Source: Marchantia polymorpha subsp. ruderalis (taxonomy: Eukaryota; Streptophyta; Marchantiopsida; Marchantiales; Marchantiaceae). Taken from it: a stretch of DNA of 64,000 bases. The DNA lies in NCBI GenBank assembly GCA_037833965.1, contig AP031356.1:25256501-25320500 (forward strand), given 5' to 3'. The position numbers were made by a program, and so were the translations under genes. Under the pieces are notes generated by a model. That model was not told the origin of the DNA and searched no databases. It saw nothing but the letters and a program-made list of their open reading frames with translations. Each line of letters opens with the position of its first letter. Positions within the stretch are counted from its first letter, which is position 1. Below, in pieces: positions 36,100 to 48,108 of the stretch.

Positions 36100-39000
36100 A
36101 AAAGGAAGAGCTGATCGCATTAACTTAGTCACGAGAACCTTGGGATTCTTGGGGCATTTGATGTGAGAAAAATTGGACGTACCGGCCTTGTTGAAGGTGA
36201 GAAAGACCCAGAGATCCCAACACGGTGAGTGTTATCATAGGCATTCCATACCGCATGAATGGGTTCATGCGGCCCATCCTCTTGTACAGGCTAGCTCCGG
36301 CCATGGATTCAGCTCGACAAAGATTTTCTCGTGTATTACTGGAATATATACACCAACTGTTAGAGGTACTTCAAGATCAGTTGTATTTCAAGGGAAGTAG
36401 ACAAAGAGCGAGTTCAGTTTTCACCCCAGTTCTGGCTGAAACGCATCAAAAAGTAAGGAGATGATCGAACAAGGCATGCGGCATGTGTACAAAGTAGAGA
36501 GTCAGAAGGTTGGGGAATCCACACAGGTATGTGGATTCCCCATAAGTTTTGAACTGAATGTTGACAACTTAAATATTTTCTTTCCCAGTTTCTGCATGAT
36601 TCAAGTGCATAATTCACAGGCAGCTGTTACACTAGTGATTCTCTACTGTGAGAATTAAAATTATCAAGCCAAATTCAATCGAGATCCGATCTGACATTGA
36701 TACAATTGCTTCACTGCCCTAAAGGTTCGATCACAGCCCTAACCCTAGATTCGAATTCATGCGAATCAATCTAGGCCTCGCCCGTCCAAAAATGTTGGGA
36801 ATTCTCACTTTAATTCATGATGTCAATCTCTCAAGATTCGTAGCTCGCTGCCTTCCGCAGCCGAAGGAAGAGCTCCAGTCGTTCCAAACTTTCGACTCAT
36901 GCACAGCTCCGGTGCTACCGCCTACGGCAGCAACGACAAGCATTTCAGCTCCGAGCACTTCGAATCTTCAACCCACGAAATCGGAACAGTCGATCAAATT
37001 TTTCCGCCGAACATTCGATCTCGATGCCGAATGGAAGGATTGAGAATTCCATGCGACAAAAATTTGAATTATTTGCAAGTTTGCAGAACTGCTGTCTGTC
37101 ACAGACCGAGTGCTGGTACCAGAGCACGACAGACCGGGTCTCCGTACTTTTCTTTACCACCCGGGCTACGAAGATCACGGGTATCTAGAGCTGACCGTGA
37201 TCTTCCCCGACATAAAAATGCCGGGCCTGGCTTCTCAATGAAGCAATCGCTGGTAGGAGTCGACGAAATAATACGGACCCAAATGTCTTTGTCCTCTCTT
37301 GAGAACAATACCGGCTCTTTCTGAATGTACGGTCCTCCCGGAAATGGAAGAAGGTCCCTCTTTGAAGATATGGTCGTCAAAGACAGACAGCGAATCTAAT
37401 GATCGATCAAGTAGAAAAAGGGGGACATTTATAGAAGCAAAAAGGATGGAAGAATGTCCCACGCAGTATAAGAGAAGTCGTAATATCCACTAGATCCTAA
37501 ATGTTTGATATTACATCTAACATATACAAATTATCAAGACAAATGATATCTTTTAAAAAAAAAAATCTACTAATGATATTGTTCTCCCGTAGATATCATA
37601 ATACAGCAATATATGTAGAAGATGAAAATACATTGAGTGAAAGAATTCACGATAAGGTAAAGATAATGATACCTTTGCTGTACAATGCGGTAGGTTCATG
37701 TGCATTCTCTTTCATAATATCAAGGTTTTCATTCAATGTAATTATTAGATTGGACTTAAAAAATCTGATTTTTAGTAAATTTATCTATACTTAGAAAAGT
37801 CGGTTGAAAAATGCCTGTTCATTTTAAAAATCTAGAAATTTTATCATCATTATTTTAAAAATTGTGTGACATGTGAAATAAGTAATCACCACATCTGAAG
37901 ATTGATAATATGGAATTAAAAATATATCAAAACCTCAACCTTATGCAAGTCACATCAATCTTCTCTAAATACAAGGTCTGCATCTCATTAGCCATAACAT
38001 CATAAGTGTCATAACAAACGCCAACTTTCTTACAGAAGAATGGATAATTTTGTTGTTATTTTTTATATATTAGACAAATTATGTTCAAGCATAGTGCAGT
38101 TAAAGTCTTTCGACTATTTTCTATATATATATATATATATATATCGCTAAATCATGTTTAGCTACAACCTCATCACTCTCGAATTTTCTTTCCTTTTAAA
38201 GAAAAAAATTATGATTGATTTTAAGAACCATAAATTATCAAAGCAAAATATGAAAATTATTCCTTTCTGAAATAGGAGTATTAAATTTTAATATATTGAA
38301 CCAGAGTCTGTATGTACGGTTAATCAATTCAAAATTTATCAAAACAAAATACATATCTGCAAACATCTGAAAAAGTTTGAAAATTTCAAGTTGTGTATTT
38401 GAGTGGGACGTGTGACATCTCATTTTTTAATGATCCATGACATGTTTGAATATATTTTTTAATCACCTCCTTTGTCTTTGTCTGTTTATCTAATAATGTG
38501 GTGAAACCCACGGCTCAATGGTGGAAATGATCATGGAACCAAGCAAGTGTGGGAAATCATTAAATTAAGAGGACTAGGTGCTAAAGCCTGAGAGTGAACT
38601 GATATTCTCGTACACCTCATTGCAGGCTGAAGGATTTTTCAGACATCAAAGTGGATGGATGTTTCCAGCTGGAGCTAAACTCTCGTTGGACGATGCCTGC
38701 TTATATTTTCTTCTTCTCGAAATCAATATTTTTGTCTCTTGAAGTATGGGCACGGTAGAACAAAAGAGATTTATGACTTTTATGTCACGCCTTCGATGTG
38801 CCCAGCACCGAAACCCGAGTTTCCCTCTTTGCAACATTCAGTGTCTGTCTCTCTCGATCGATCACGTGTTAATGATGTGAGCGAGTTATGATAGTATATT
38901 ATTTTCATGTCCAGTATTTCCAGCAATTGAGTATTCCAAAGTTCACATTAAGCACAACTCATTTGATAAACGAGGTCACCGATTCGATCGTTACAACTGT

Positions 39001-42000
39001 CGTCCTGGATGACGATCCACGGTGCCACAACATCCATTTCTGGGAGCAATCATACAAGACACAGCGCGAGTGGTGGACCATGATGACTCGAGAAACGTTG
39101 CGGTATGAATAGGCAATGATTTCCACAGTTTTCTACACCACGTAAAGAGCTAAGTTTAGGGTCACGCTCAATCAGCAGGAAACACAGCGCGAATCTCTCG
39201 TGGCGCTATCCATTAGGAGAAGCATAACGCGGAGGAATTAGATCAGAAGTCGACGCATCTCGCGCTCGACATTACTTGGAAGTGAGTCCGAACTCTGCAA
39301 AGTTTTTTTCAGAAATCCGAGTCACGCAAAGTATCTCTCACGGAAGAGCCTATTAGAGAAAACCCACCAAGAAAGCTTCATGCTCAAGGTCGTCGAGCAC
39401 CCAGATCGCCCTGGCACTGAGACAGACCATGCCTGCTAATGTCGACTCCTGTACGCGCCACAAAAAGTCGGCAATCAGACATTCTTTATTGGAAGTACAG
39501 GCCCAAATTACCTGACAACTGCTACAACTTTGACTCGGGGTCGCAAATAGATATGGAAAAGTAGCCCAGAAGGACATCTGGAGGCGGACCTACGAGAGCG
39601 GAGCCCAGTGGGCACTTTTCTTCGGCAACAGCGCCCAATTGGCGACCGTACTCTGCAACAGGGGCTAATACACGCATCGTCGTATGCAACACAGGCGCTG
39701 CGCGTGCGACTGCCCATCCGGCGAGCGCTAGCTTCGAATTTCTTCGCTTCGGAGAGCGCCAACGGTGTGCTCGGTCCTCTTTTGGAAAACGACAAACGTG
39801 CTTTTGCTTGGCGTGACCATAACACCGAGAATTGATCGGATTGTGCGGGAACGGGGTCTCCGTTCCTGCCGTGTTTACTGCCGGATAACCTTCTTTCCCG
39901 GTCCCCCGTCCCTCCGAGGAAAGAAGGCCAGGCTTCAGTGGATTGTTGTCGCTTTAGTCTCGCTTACCGGATTTGCCCTTGGTTGCAATCCGGTCTCTCC
40001 TCTCAAGTCCCACCTGTCTCACGTCCGCAGCAAGATTTTCTGGACCTCAACATCCTTCCGGATTATTTCAACTTCGCATATAATACAAGTAGCACAAAGT
40101 TTAGATATTTCATTGACATAGAGGAAAGGAAAATGGGGTCACAAGGATATAAAAAAACGATATAAAGACGAAGTTACAAAACATCTACATATGAGCTAGG
40201 CCTCATGATGAGCTATATGACTACATCACCTATATAATCTCAATTACCAACATCAAAAGGTGTACATCCATCAAGAGACTCTATGAAGCTTCAAAGAGAC
40301 ATATAAAGAGAAGAGAATGAACCAACAGAGGGTCAGAGAAACCCATAATCATCTTGACAGGTGAAGCGGTGTGGCTGGCGAAAATTTGTGTAGGATTAAC
40401 GGATTGCCTGTCACAAAGTCATATCTCCTAGCAATTGTGGATAATCAAGCCAGTGAAAAGCAAATTTTAGCTAGATTATGTTTTGGAGATGTGTCATCGG
40501 GAACTGGTTGTAATTGTAGGGAAAGTGTTCTCTCTACTTGTTGTGAAAAATTACATGGAGAGGAGGAAGTGATTAAAATTTCGATTTATAGAAAGAACTG
40601 GTTTTCTACATGAGTGAGTTCTTGGCTAGTGAGGCTTTGAAATTCACAGCCCTCTTGTCATAGTTTACATACAAGACTCGCATGCTAAAGAGTCTCATGC
40701 GAGTTTCATGATTGTCATCCTTTTGGAAATACAAAGTTGAAACCCTTGCTTTTATGCAAACAAACATGACTTTATACTTTGAAACTCACTCTAAACGTAT
40801 GGCATCATGATATAAATCACCGTAATGTCAAACATCTATCATATAAATTTTTAAACATCAACGAATATATAAACTTGGATAATTAAGGAGCACACTAACT
40901 TCAGTTTATTGGATAAAGATATCGGTAGTTTTAATTGGTCAACCCATTAGGAAGATATAATCTACATCCACAACTATCATTGGATTTAAAGAAAGTATGC
41001 AGTGATTAGTCTTGATTTTAAAATATCTAGGTGGAAAATTGTGGTTAAGAACTTCTAACCTTTGTTTGGAGTTGCTAGTGATGCATCCACATTATACATC
41101 ATACATATGGTGTTGATTATGCAATTGCACGCTTATAATTTAATAATTTTATAAGAGCTCTTCAACGTGGTAGCATGTGTAGTTGTTGTCATAACAGACA
41201 AAAGCTATCAAATTCAGAATAAAATTTAAAATACTAAATTTTTTCCACTAGTCACTTCACTCCATATCGAGAATCTCAAATGCTCATTTTTAAACTAAAA
41301 GCAATGGTTGATGCCTTGTGGCGGCTCGACGAATGTAACAACTCAAACATTTACTATTTATCACCCGAAGTTCATTCGGCAATTGTAATTTTTTCAAAAC
41401 CTTGGCAAATCAATTATGAGCCGAAGTAAATGAAGATGCGTTTCTGGGAAATGGTTCCATCTGCAGCGAAGTTGTTTATTTGTGATGAATAAATACTTGG
41501 AAAGGAGAAAGGGAAAGTGAGTCACAAGTACAAGGGAGATAAACCGCCACTCCAAGTAATCAGTTTTGCAACACAAGACAGCTCCACAGGAAAACTGCCA
41601 CCGGGCAAGGCGCGGAGAGCAGACATGGGCCGAAAGAAAATATCTGGAAAAGTAGTTGAAGTGCGTGACGGCCAATCGCGAGCTCGTGTACCAAGCGACT
41701 CGATTCCTCATGTGGTGCGCTGTTAGTGTTGTTGTTGTTGCACCCGACTCTTGTGCTGGGAGATGGCTTCCACTGCCGACAAATCGATGACGACAGATGA
41801 ACATGTCACCACCTTCCTTCGTTGGCATATTTCTTGGCGGTCAGCACGAGCAAAGAAGACTGCGGGGCCCACGAGTGACTGGTGATGGCCCGATGGTGTT
41901 GATGTGGGTGTAAAGCTTTCAATCAGTAAAGTGTGCCATACCCGGCTACAGGCTGCATGACAATGTTTCTAAAAGAAGTGATGGACGGTTTACTTTTCTC

Positions 42001-43276
42001 CACTAACATCACGAGGTAAATACCTTACTAAAACTCTAGACTCGTGAGAGCAAGAAGGAAATTGACTGATTGCGGCGAAGCTTGCTCACTCCGCACTTGA
42101 CTTCTTGAGTTCATGAGACAGGACAAAGTGTAGTTTGAATTCGTTGACTCCTCCCACATATCATATTTTGCGACCGTCCTTTACCTTTAGCATGGTGTCG
42201 AAGCGGTATGCTGGGTACTCGACATACATTTCTGCCATGAAGACCGAAGCTTTCGCGCTGAGAAACATCTCGGCAGAGCTGAGTGGCGAGTCCCAAACTG
42301 CCAGACCGATCGCGAAGGCTAACTTCATTTTCGAGTCTTCAAAACCATCGCAATAATGCGAGAAATATCGTTCATGAGAGCGGAACATTCATGTTCATCA
42401 CGGACACGTCATGAACCATATACGCCCTCAAACATGCTGAGGTGCCTAAAGAAGTGGTAAATTTCTGACGCCAATATCCAGGTTTCAGAACATAAGAGGA
42501 GGACGAAGCTGTTGATAGAAAGTAGGGAAGGCAGCAAACTATCACAACACAACAGAGAACTAGACAACAGATATCTGTTTGCACCGAAACGAACGCGGGA
42601 CTGGAGTTGAAGCTGGACCATCAGCTTTACCATTATACAACAGAGAACACAAGATATGAGGAAGCACGAATCAATTCGGCTTCACGCATCCAAAAAATAT
42701 TGTCCAAGAAATGTGCCTTCAAAAGCTGGATTGGCATGGTGAGAGTTGTGTGATCCCAAAATACTGATCATTTGATTCACACTCTGTACAGCACGTTTTT
42801 CAAGCTGACAAAACTTTGAAAGTGAAGAGTTGTCATAGATTATTCACAACTCTTGCCTACGAATGCAGAGGACTAATGCTACTCTAATCTAATTTCTATA
42901 GCGGAAGTGAGTCTCCCAATCTAATAAATGTATCCCTTATTGTCCTCTCTGATAGTATTACAACAACTTGCCTTCGCGAAGATCTGACACCTCAAAATCC
43001 GGACACGATCACGCGCAACGACTCCTCTTTTTGCCAGAAGAAATTTTGAGCAGCTTCGTACGGCAATCAGAAACGCGCTTGGGGAGAAGAGCGCTCAATG
43101 GATAAAAATGGCTTCATAAAGACCTCGCGCACTTGGGTCATCTAACAGAATCGAAGTCTTGTCTCGGCCTTTCCTACCGATGTAAAGGCTTTCAAGAATC
43201 AAGGCCTGCAGGACGACTGGCATGAGCATAAACGAATGCATGCATGATCGAGGGCGTGGATAAACACGACGCCGCT
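36100..43276. other. Long stretch without a recognised gene
   Basis: No gene can be supported. A 94-aa plus frame at 36759-37043 follows an AACCCTA telo-box-like motif and is Ser/Thr/Pro-rich in its second half, but has no recognised domain. A hairpin with 11-bp arms lies at 37170-37205, and a (TA)n run at 38122-38144. The interval 38.8-40.1 kb is GC-richer, with overlapping 75-118-aa frames on both strands. From 40.1 to 41.4 kb the DNA is AT-rich. A 144-aa minus frame (41394-41828) and signal-peptide-like minus frames at 42.37-42.63 kb are unconvincing. Confidence 0.4.
37170..37205. repeat. Perfect 11-bp inverted repeat
   Basis: gaagatcacgg (37170-37180) and ccgtgatcttc (37195-37205) are exact reverse complements with a 14-nt loop, inside a short GC-rich patch that contains further CCGGG and GTAC motifs. 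Confidence 0.8.
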
Positions 43277-43897
43277 CTACTTGGCCGATGCGAATTCGCC
43301 GTCCCTGCTAAACTTTCCGTACTTCTCCTTCATTTTATCAGCGAGCTTGGCAGCGTTGGAGTCGCTCTTTTTCGATGCGCGCTTCGCCGATTCCTCTGCC
43401 ATTCCGTTAAGATTGGCTCCTCTGTTGGCCATTTCCAGGTCCTCGTAGTAATCGACGAACTCACAGCAGCTGGCGATGATCGCAAGAATCAAAATAACCC
43501 CTTGCACACATCCTGCGATAAAAAAGATAGCTCCCATGAGCTTCAGCAGTTTCTTGGAATCCGACTGGTTGCGCTTTGAGTCCATGTTCCTGAGCACCTG
43601 GTCCACCTTGATGAAGATAACGAGTCCGGCAGAGATGAGACCTCCCAGGGAGAACAGGAGAGCGATGAGATGCCATGAGAAACACCCGACCGACTTGGCA
43701 GCGCGTATGCCGAACAGCCCCGCAAGAACAGAGACAATCGACACTGCGAGGAACAGCCATCCGATCCTACTGGGAGGACGTTCCAGGAACACTTCGATGA
43801 CAATCGTGGCAATGGCCGCAAGAACAATTCCGATGTTCAAAATGGTGAGAAGCCCGGTCGACGCGCTGGCCAAACATCCCTTGAATGATCTCTTCAT
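43277..43897 (-). CDS. Four-transmembrane plant membrane protein, unknown function
   Basis: Intronless 206-aa protein. It has four hydrophobic segments at about residues 14-37, 45-65, 74-97 and 121-146, a short basic N-terminus (MKRSFKGCLA), a charged loop between TM3 and TM4 (KVDQVLRNMDSKRNQSDSKK), and a hydrophilic, Lys/Ala/Glu-rich C-terminal tail of about 58 residues that should be cytosolic. The layout recalls tetraspanin- or CASP-like four-TM proteins. The second extracellular loop is too short for a true tetraspanin and the CCG motif is missing, so I assign no family. It is probably a plasma- or endomembrane protein. The ATG is the first in frame, directly before the basic N-terminus. 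The gene lies head-to-head with the 88-aa membrane-protein gene, with a leader of about 0.5 kb and a TATA-like box at 44457-44465. Confidence 0.8.
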   Translation of the reverse strand: MKRSFKGCLASASTGLLTILNIGIVLAAIATIVIEVFLERPPSRIGWLFLAVSIVSVLAGLFGIRAAKSVGCFSWHLIALLFSLGGLISAGLVIFIKVDQVLRNMDSKRNQSDSKKLLKLMGAIFFIAGCVQGVILILAIIASCCEFVDYYEDLEMANRGANLNGMAEESAKRASKKSDSNAAKLADKMKEKYGKFSRDGEFASAK

Positions 43898-44456
43898 GGT
43901 TACAGACTTCCGACTATCCTCGACTGAGCACTAATCCGACGACAACGAAGTCTCAATAAACTGACAACTAAAACTTCCTCCTCCTTCCTTTCTCTTTTCT
44001 TCGGTTTTACGACCTCTTGACGACCTTCAATGGTGTCCCTGGTGCTTTCTTTCCAACAGAATGTCACCAATTTGATAACTACACCGCTCCCTGTCGAAGC
44101 TAACAAACAAACAACCGACAAAACACAACCCACACCACACAAACTCCTGAAACTTTTTTTTTCGGAATTTACAGATCTGACAACAAGAATCCCAAGAGGA
44201 GCAGAAGCTCTTCGGATCGATCGATGACAACAGCTCAAGAGCAACCCAGAGCAGGAATCAGTCTCTGTATCTTCCTGGTGACAGATATTCCAGGAGAAGG
44301 AGAGCAGATGGAGCCGAGGACTGCCTGTGCCTCTGTCCCTCTCTGTCTGAAGGGCGAGGGAAGAGGTGAGAAGAAGGACGGATCGCTGGAGGGGAAGAGG
44401 CCACTGTAGTTCTCCGGCAAATCTACTCCGAACCTCCAACGGACCACTTTTCCCTG
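43898..44456 (-). other. Presumed long 5' leader of the four-TM protein gene
   Basis: CT/GA-skewed sequence between the ATG and the TATA-like box. It contains overlapping frames on both strands (for example 43900-44439, 179 aa, minus) that are not family-like. On the minus strand it contains several upstream ATGs, so either translation is controlled by upstream ORFs or a leader intron removes them; I cannot decide which. Confidence 0.35.
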
Positions 44457-44465
44457 TTTATATTA
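44457..44465 (-). promoter_or_regulatory. TATA-like box for the four-TM protein gene
   Basis: Read on the minus strand the sequence is TAATATAAA followed by CAGGG, about 560 bp before the ATG at 43897. It marks one side of the divergent promoter region shared with the plus-strand gene whose leader begins near 45.0 kb. Confidence 0.35.
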
Positions 44466-44731
44466 AGCGTCCTAGTTGAGTCCAATCACGCCTCCTAATT
44501 CCGCACCACGTCTACTAAACCCGGACGGTATCCGTTAACGATCACTAAATCGGAGAATCTGCGACTAATAATATCCTCCCCTCCCAACGGTTACCGCTCC
44601 CTGCCCGTCGCTGCGTCGGAAAGCATTCTGGCGCTCATTATAGTCACTGTCGGGGAGATCTTTACTTCCCTGTTTCCTCCCCGGTGAGGAAGTTGCAGTT
44701 CTCGGCTCACTGGCTCTCACCGGTGGATCCC

Positions 44732-44775
44732 GCGTCAGCGATGGGACGTGGAAGCGTCAGCGATGGGACGTGGAA
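44732..44775. repeat. Two perfect copies of a 22-bp direct repeat
   Basis: gcgtcagcgatgggacgtggaa occurs at 44732-44753 and again at 44754-44775, between two divergent genes. Each copy contains TCAGCGATGGGACGTGG, with an ACGT core that plant bZIP factors could bind (inference). It may be a duplicated promoter element. Confidence 0.9.
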
Positions 44776-44999
44776 GGATCGAAACCGTTGAGCCCGAGCA
44801 GACCGTGCTTCGCACGGCAGCGATGGCCTGCTTCTGCGCATCTGCAGGTGGCAACGGTCTTGTGGAAGCGGGACCGGCAATAGCCGGTCGGTATACCACC
44901 ACACGGACGGAGTAGGGGTGTTCAACTGGGGCGAAACTGGACAACAGTCTTGCGGACTGAGTTCGACTGACTTCTGGGTACTGCGTAAAGTTTAGGGTT

Positions 45000-45372
45000 T
45001 GTGAAGCTGTCCACTGTCTGGCGGAAGAGAGCACTTCGAGGAAGGGATGCGGACGCGTTGGCGTGAGCTCGAAGACCGGGGCCGTCCTTTATTATCCAGC
45101 TTCGAAGACGGGATTGCCTGCTCTTTCGGCTGTGGAAAATTGATTCCACGTGTTGATTCTTTTCAGCTCGTAGCAGCTGCGAGCGATCCTTCTTCTTCCT
45201 CTCCTCCTGTTTATCGAGGTAGGTCGGGTTTGTGGTCGTTGTACCTCTTCCTCCATATCATGGTCAAGTCTGAAGACCGTGAAATGTCGGCAATGGCTGT
45301 CGACTTTCTCGTAAGTAAGATATGCCTGCATCGGTTTGGGGAAGGTTTGGGGAGGTGTCCCGTTGGTTGTGG
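45000..45372 (+). other. Probable 5' non-coding exon(s) of the 88-aa membrane-protein gene
   Basis: Pyrimidine-rich, GC-rich sequence with three donor-type sites: GAG|gtaggt at 45219, CTC|gtaagt at 45311 and TG|gtaagt at 45372. The first coding exon of the next gene begins after an acceptor at 46841, so a spliced leader of this kind is expected. A short frame from the ATG at 45259 (MVKSEDREMSAMAVDFL) would splice in frame to that exon, so an N-terminally extended isoform cannot be excluded. Confidence 0.35.
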
Positions 45373-46049
45373 TAAGTGCGATCTGCTTTCATGTCAGCAT
45401 TGTAGAAGAGTGGATTGAAACCTGCCGAATGGCCTGGAGCGAGTGCCCTTGTGGTGCTTATGTTAATTTTCCCGTATGACGTGTCGAGAACGAATTGTTA
45501 GGTCAGGCAAGGTTTAGCAGACTGAGCAGGATTTGAAACCTTCGTTGAATTTCTTGGTGTTTAATTCAGTCCTCGGTGGACCAACGGCTTAAGTGTCGTA
45601 TGGTTTGGGATCCAGTGACTTGCATAAAGCCCACTTTTCTGGTAGATTGCCACACGGCGATTTGTGATAGTTGTCCATCCGCGTCGTTGTCGGTAAGGGT
45701 AGCTGGTTTGTAAGCCAGTACTTGACGCACCGCTCGCGAACTACGTCAAGTACGAATGCCTGTGACGAGCGTCCTAGCGTGATGCTGAAAGCACCAGGTT
45801 GCTTTGAACTCGTATAGTTGACGTCTGTTTTCTTAATCTTGGAATGTTCATATCGTGTAAGGAATGTCGAGATAGTCAGTGTGATTAAGCCATTCTTTGG
45901 GGTTTTAATGCGAGAATCCATTCCTTATGTAAAGTTTCCCATTTAGATTTATCTTACGATATCCCTTTCACTGTACTCAAATGTCCCACTCAAACCTTGA
46001 ATTCACAGGTAGTTTTACTATTCGCTGACTCCTAGCAGACGCGATTCTG

Positions 46050-46210
46050 GATGATGAGACTTTCTACTGGATGACGCTGATGTGGATCAAACAGTAAGAC
46101 ACTCTAATTTTTTCCTGACAGAATTGCCACTAGTTCCTCTCCTCAGAAGCCTGTCTCATCCACTCGTGATTGATGTCTCCAGCTGAGGATAGTCAAGTTG
46201 TTCGTTTCCA
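46050..46210. repeat. Intronic direct repeat, copy 1
   Basis: Shares an identical core, cagtaagacactctaatttt with ttcctgaca directly after it, and similar flanks (gatgatgaga..tactggatga before; ctagttcct and tcaagttgt after) with 47063-47190. This copy lies in the presumed leader intron of the 88-aa protein gene. Confidence 0.8.
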
Positions 46211-46871
46211 CCTGTCATATCGTGATTGGAAACATGAAGCCTAGGAATCTCACATCTACAAGCATCATCTGATGTTGACAGTCCACCCACAGAAAAAAAA
46301 TTTCAGTTCCGTAGTAGAACTGGATTACCAAGAATGTAGCAGGCAGATGAATATATTAGAGGTTGCGCTAGCTGCATTGTGTCGGATTGGATTGGACGAT
46401 CGGGAATATTGTAAAATTCGAATATTCAGTTCATATTTTGTGTCGCACATTAGTAGCTGCGGAAGTGAAGCATTCAGTATACTTTCTAGCGTATGAGTCT
46501 TCCCTGAAAGATCTTTTTCCTGGTGCGAGGCGTCGTATCGGGTGGCTTTGGTCATTCTCTGTCAATCACTCGACTTTCATCTTGGTGTTGTGGCCTACAC
46601 TTGGCCGCACAATGCTTAAATTCCTCTTTCCACATTGTGGGATCTGAGCTATCAATTTTCAAGCGAACCTGTTGTTGGACTTACTACAGCCGTATTTCCT
46701 GTCTGGCTTGAACTCTAATGACTGCGATTCATACCTCTGGTGTAATTGACAACTCGTCACTAGGGGTCTGACCTTCGATGCGATCGTCTTGCAGACGTGA
46801 GTGAGTAACCTGAAGGGCTGCTCTATCGCATTGCTTTACAGGCTTCCGTTTTTCTCTGGTGTATTTATTCG

Positions 46872-47464
46872 ATGGCAGATCCTAAGGTGGCTCACGCTGA
46901 TGATATCGATGACTGTTCACTGTATGGGTACGTCCGTCATTCTTCGATTTTCTCTTGAATTTCTGTTTTGCGAATTGTGAACGCTCTTAGTCTGTCTTTG
47001 AAAGTCAGAATCCGCCGCTATCTGCGGCTCTGGATGCATTGATTGGCTAACGGCATTTTTGAATGATGAGATAACTACTGGATGATTTACCATGGATCTA
47101 TCAGTAAGACACTCTAATTTTTTCCTGACAAAACTGCCGCACTTCAGCCTACTATCTTTGTTCTAGTTCCTCGTCAAGTTGTCCTAGCTATGGAGTGTTG
47201 ATCTCTCGGTCTTTCATAGCTTTCTAACCATGAAATCAATTAATTGGCTGCAGTTCCTGGATTTGGTCTGTTGCTGGGGCTCTAGTGGCCATACCGGTCG
47301 GGATAAAGAAGAAAAGTTTGGCTCCTTTAGTCTTTTATGGCTCAACTGGTGCCATGATTGACATCTGGGTTGGCTTATCCAATTGCGAGAGAGCAAAGCA
47401 AGAACAAATTCAAGCTCGGGCTGCTGCCGATGAGACTATTCTGAAGGATGTGTACGAAGATTAG
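46872..47464 (+). CDS. Small two-exon membrane protein, 88 aa
   Basis: Exon 1 (46872-46927) ends TAT GG|gtacgt and exon 2 (47254-47464) follows the acceptor ggctgcag. The junction codon GG+T keeps the phase and the joined frame is 267 nt including TAG. The protein has an acidic N-terminus (MADPKVAHADDIDDCSLYG), a hydrophobic segment at 20-36 (SWIWSVAGALVAIPVGI), a basic KKKS turn, a second hydrophobic segment at 41-60 and a Gln/Ala/Glu-rich C-terminus with CERAKQEQIQA. Two short membrane helices joined by a basic hairpin suggest a small organelle or endomembrane protein. I believe similar small proteins occur across plants but cannot name the family. The coding exon probably starts at the acceptor after 46841, leaving 30 nt of leader before the ATG. 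The 326-nt intron contains copy 2 of a direct repeat. Confidence 0.75.
47063..47190. repeat. Intronic direct repeat, copy 2
   Basis: Second copy of the block at 46050-46210, about 1.0 kb downstream and inside the intron between the two coding exons. The core cagtaagacactctaatttt plus ttcctgaca is identical; the flanks have diverged with small gaps. Confidence 0.8.
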
Positions 47465-48100
47465 ATGGAGTAAAGGAGTTATCTTCAACCCTGTTATACA
47501 TTTTTCCGTTAGCACTCGAGACGTCGAAAGCTATGACGTTGCTGTACAAAGTAGCGACGAAAATTACCTACAATTGTTCCTAAATGCTTTGTCATACGCC
47601 ACTGATCAGGACTGAGCATGGTTATTGAATCCCCGCTCGCGTGGTAGTTATACTGACAAATTGATCCGAAATTTGGATTTGTCATTTCAGTTACACGTTC
47701 CATTCAGAGCCGTGGAACTCCACCGGACAGCATCTGCACGAAAGCAGTCCTTGCGGGCTTAGTGACTTTTTGCCCCACTTATTTTTTCGTGCCAAACATC
47801 TAGCCGAGGCAAGAATGTGCTGTGAAATTCAAGTCTGACCTGGTTAGTATCGATGCCGTTTTACAAGCGCCGGTCAGTAGAAGGTACGCATTCGCTGAGC
47901 AATAGGTAAATATTGATAAGTCGAAATAAGAAAACCTTCACCAAGTATTTGGAAAGGAGTATGTACAGACAATGCAAATTTGCAGAGACGTCAGATGGAT
48001 TAGCAAGAGAAATACTCTTGTACAAGATGATGACTCGTCATGTGGAAGTGAAATAGGCGAAGTTAATTTGTGGTGTGTGAAATAGTGCGAGGAAAAAAAG
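47465..48100. other. Short intergenic stretch, nothing recognised
   Basis: 3' flank of the 88-aa protein gene. No frame above 64 aa, no repeat and no RNA gene seen. Confidence 0.5.
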
Positions 48101-48108
48101 ACTGTCAA

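Noticed and set aside
36715..36745. GGTTCGATC resembling a tRNA T-arm
   Set aside because: No acceptor stem, anticodon arm or A-box at the right distance.
39300..40120. Possible organelle DNA insertion because of GC shift
   Set aside because: I recognise no chloroplast or mitochondrial gene or rRNA sequence in it.
41394..41828. 144-aa minus-strand frame
   Set aside because: Starts like a protein but has no coherent domain or neighbours; overlaps a basic plus-strand frame.
43900..44439. 179-aa minus-strand frame
   Set aside because: It falls in the CT-rich leader of the four-TM gene; its Ser/Leu/Arg-rich sequence has no domain.
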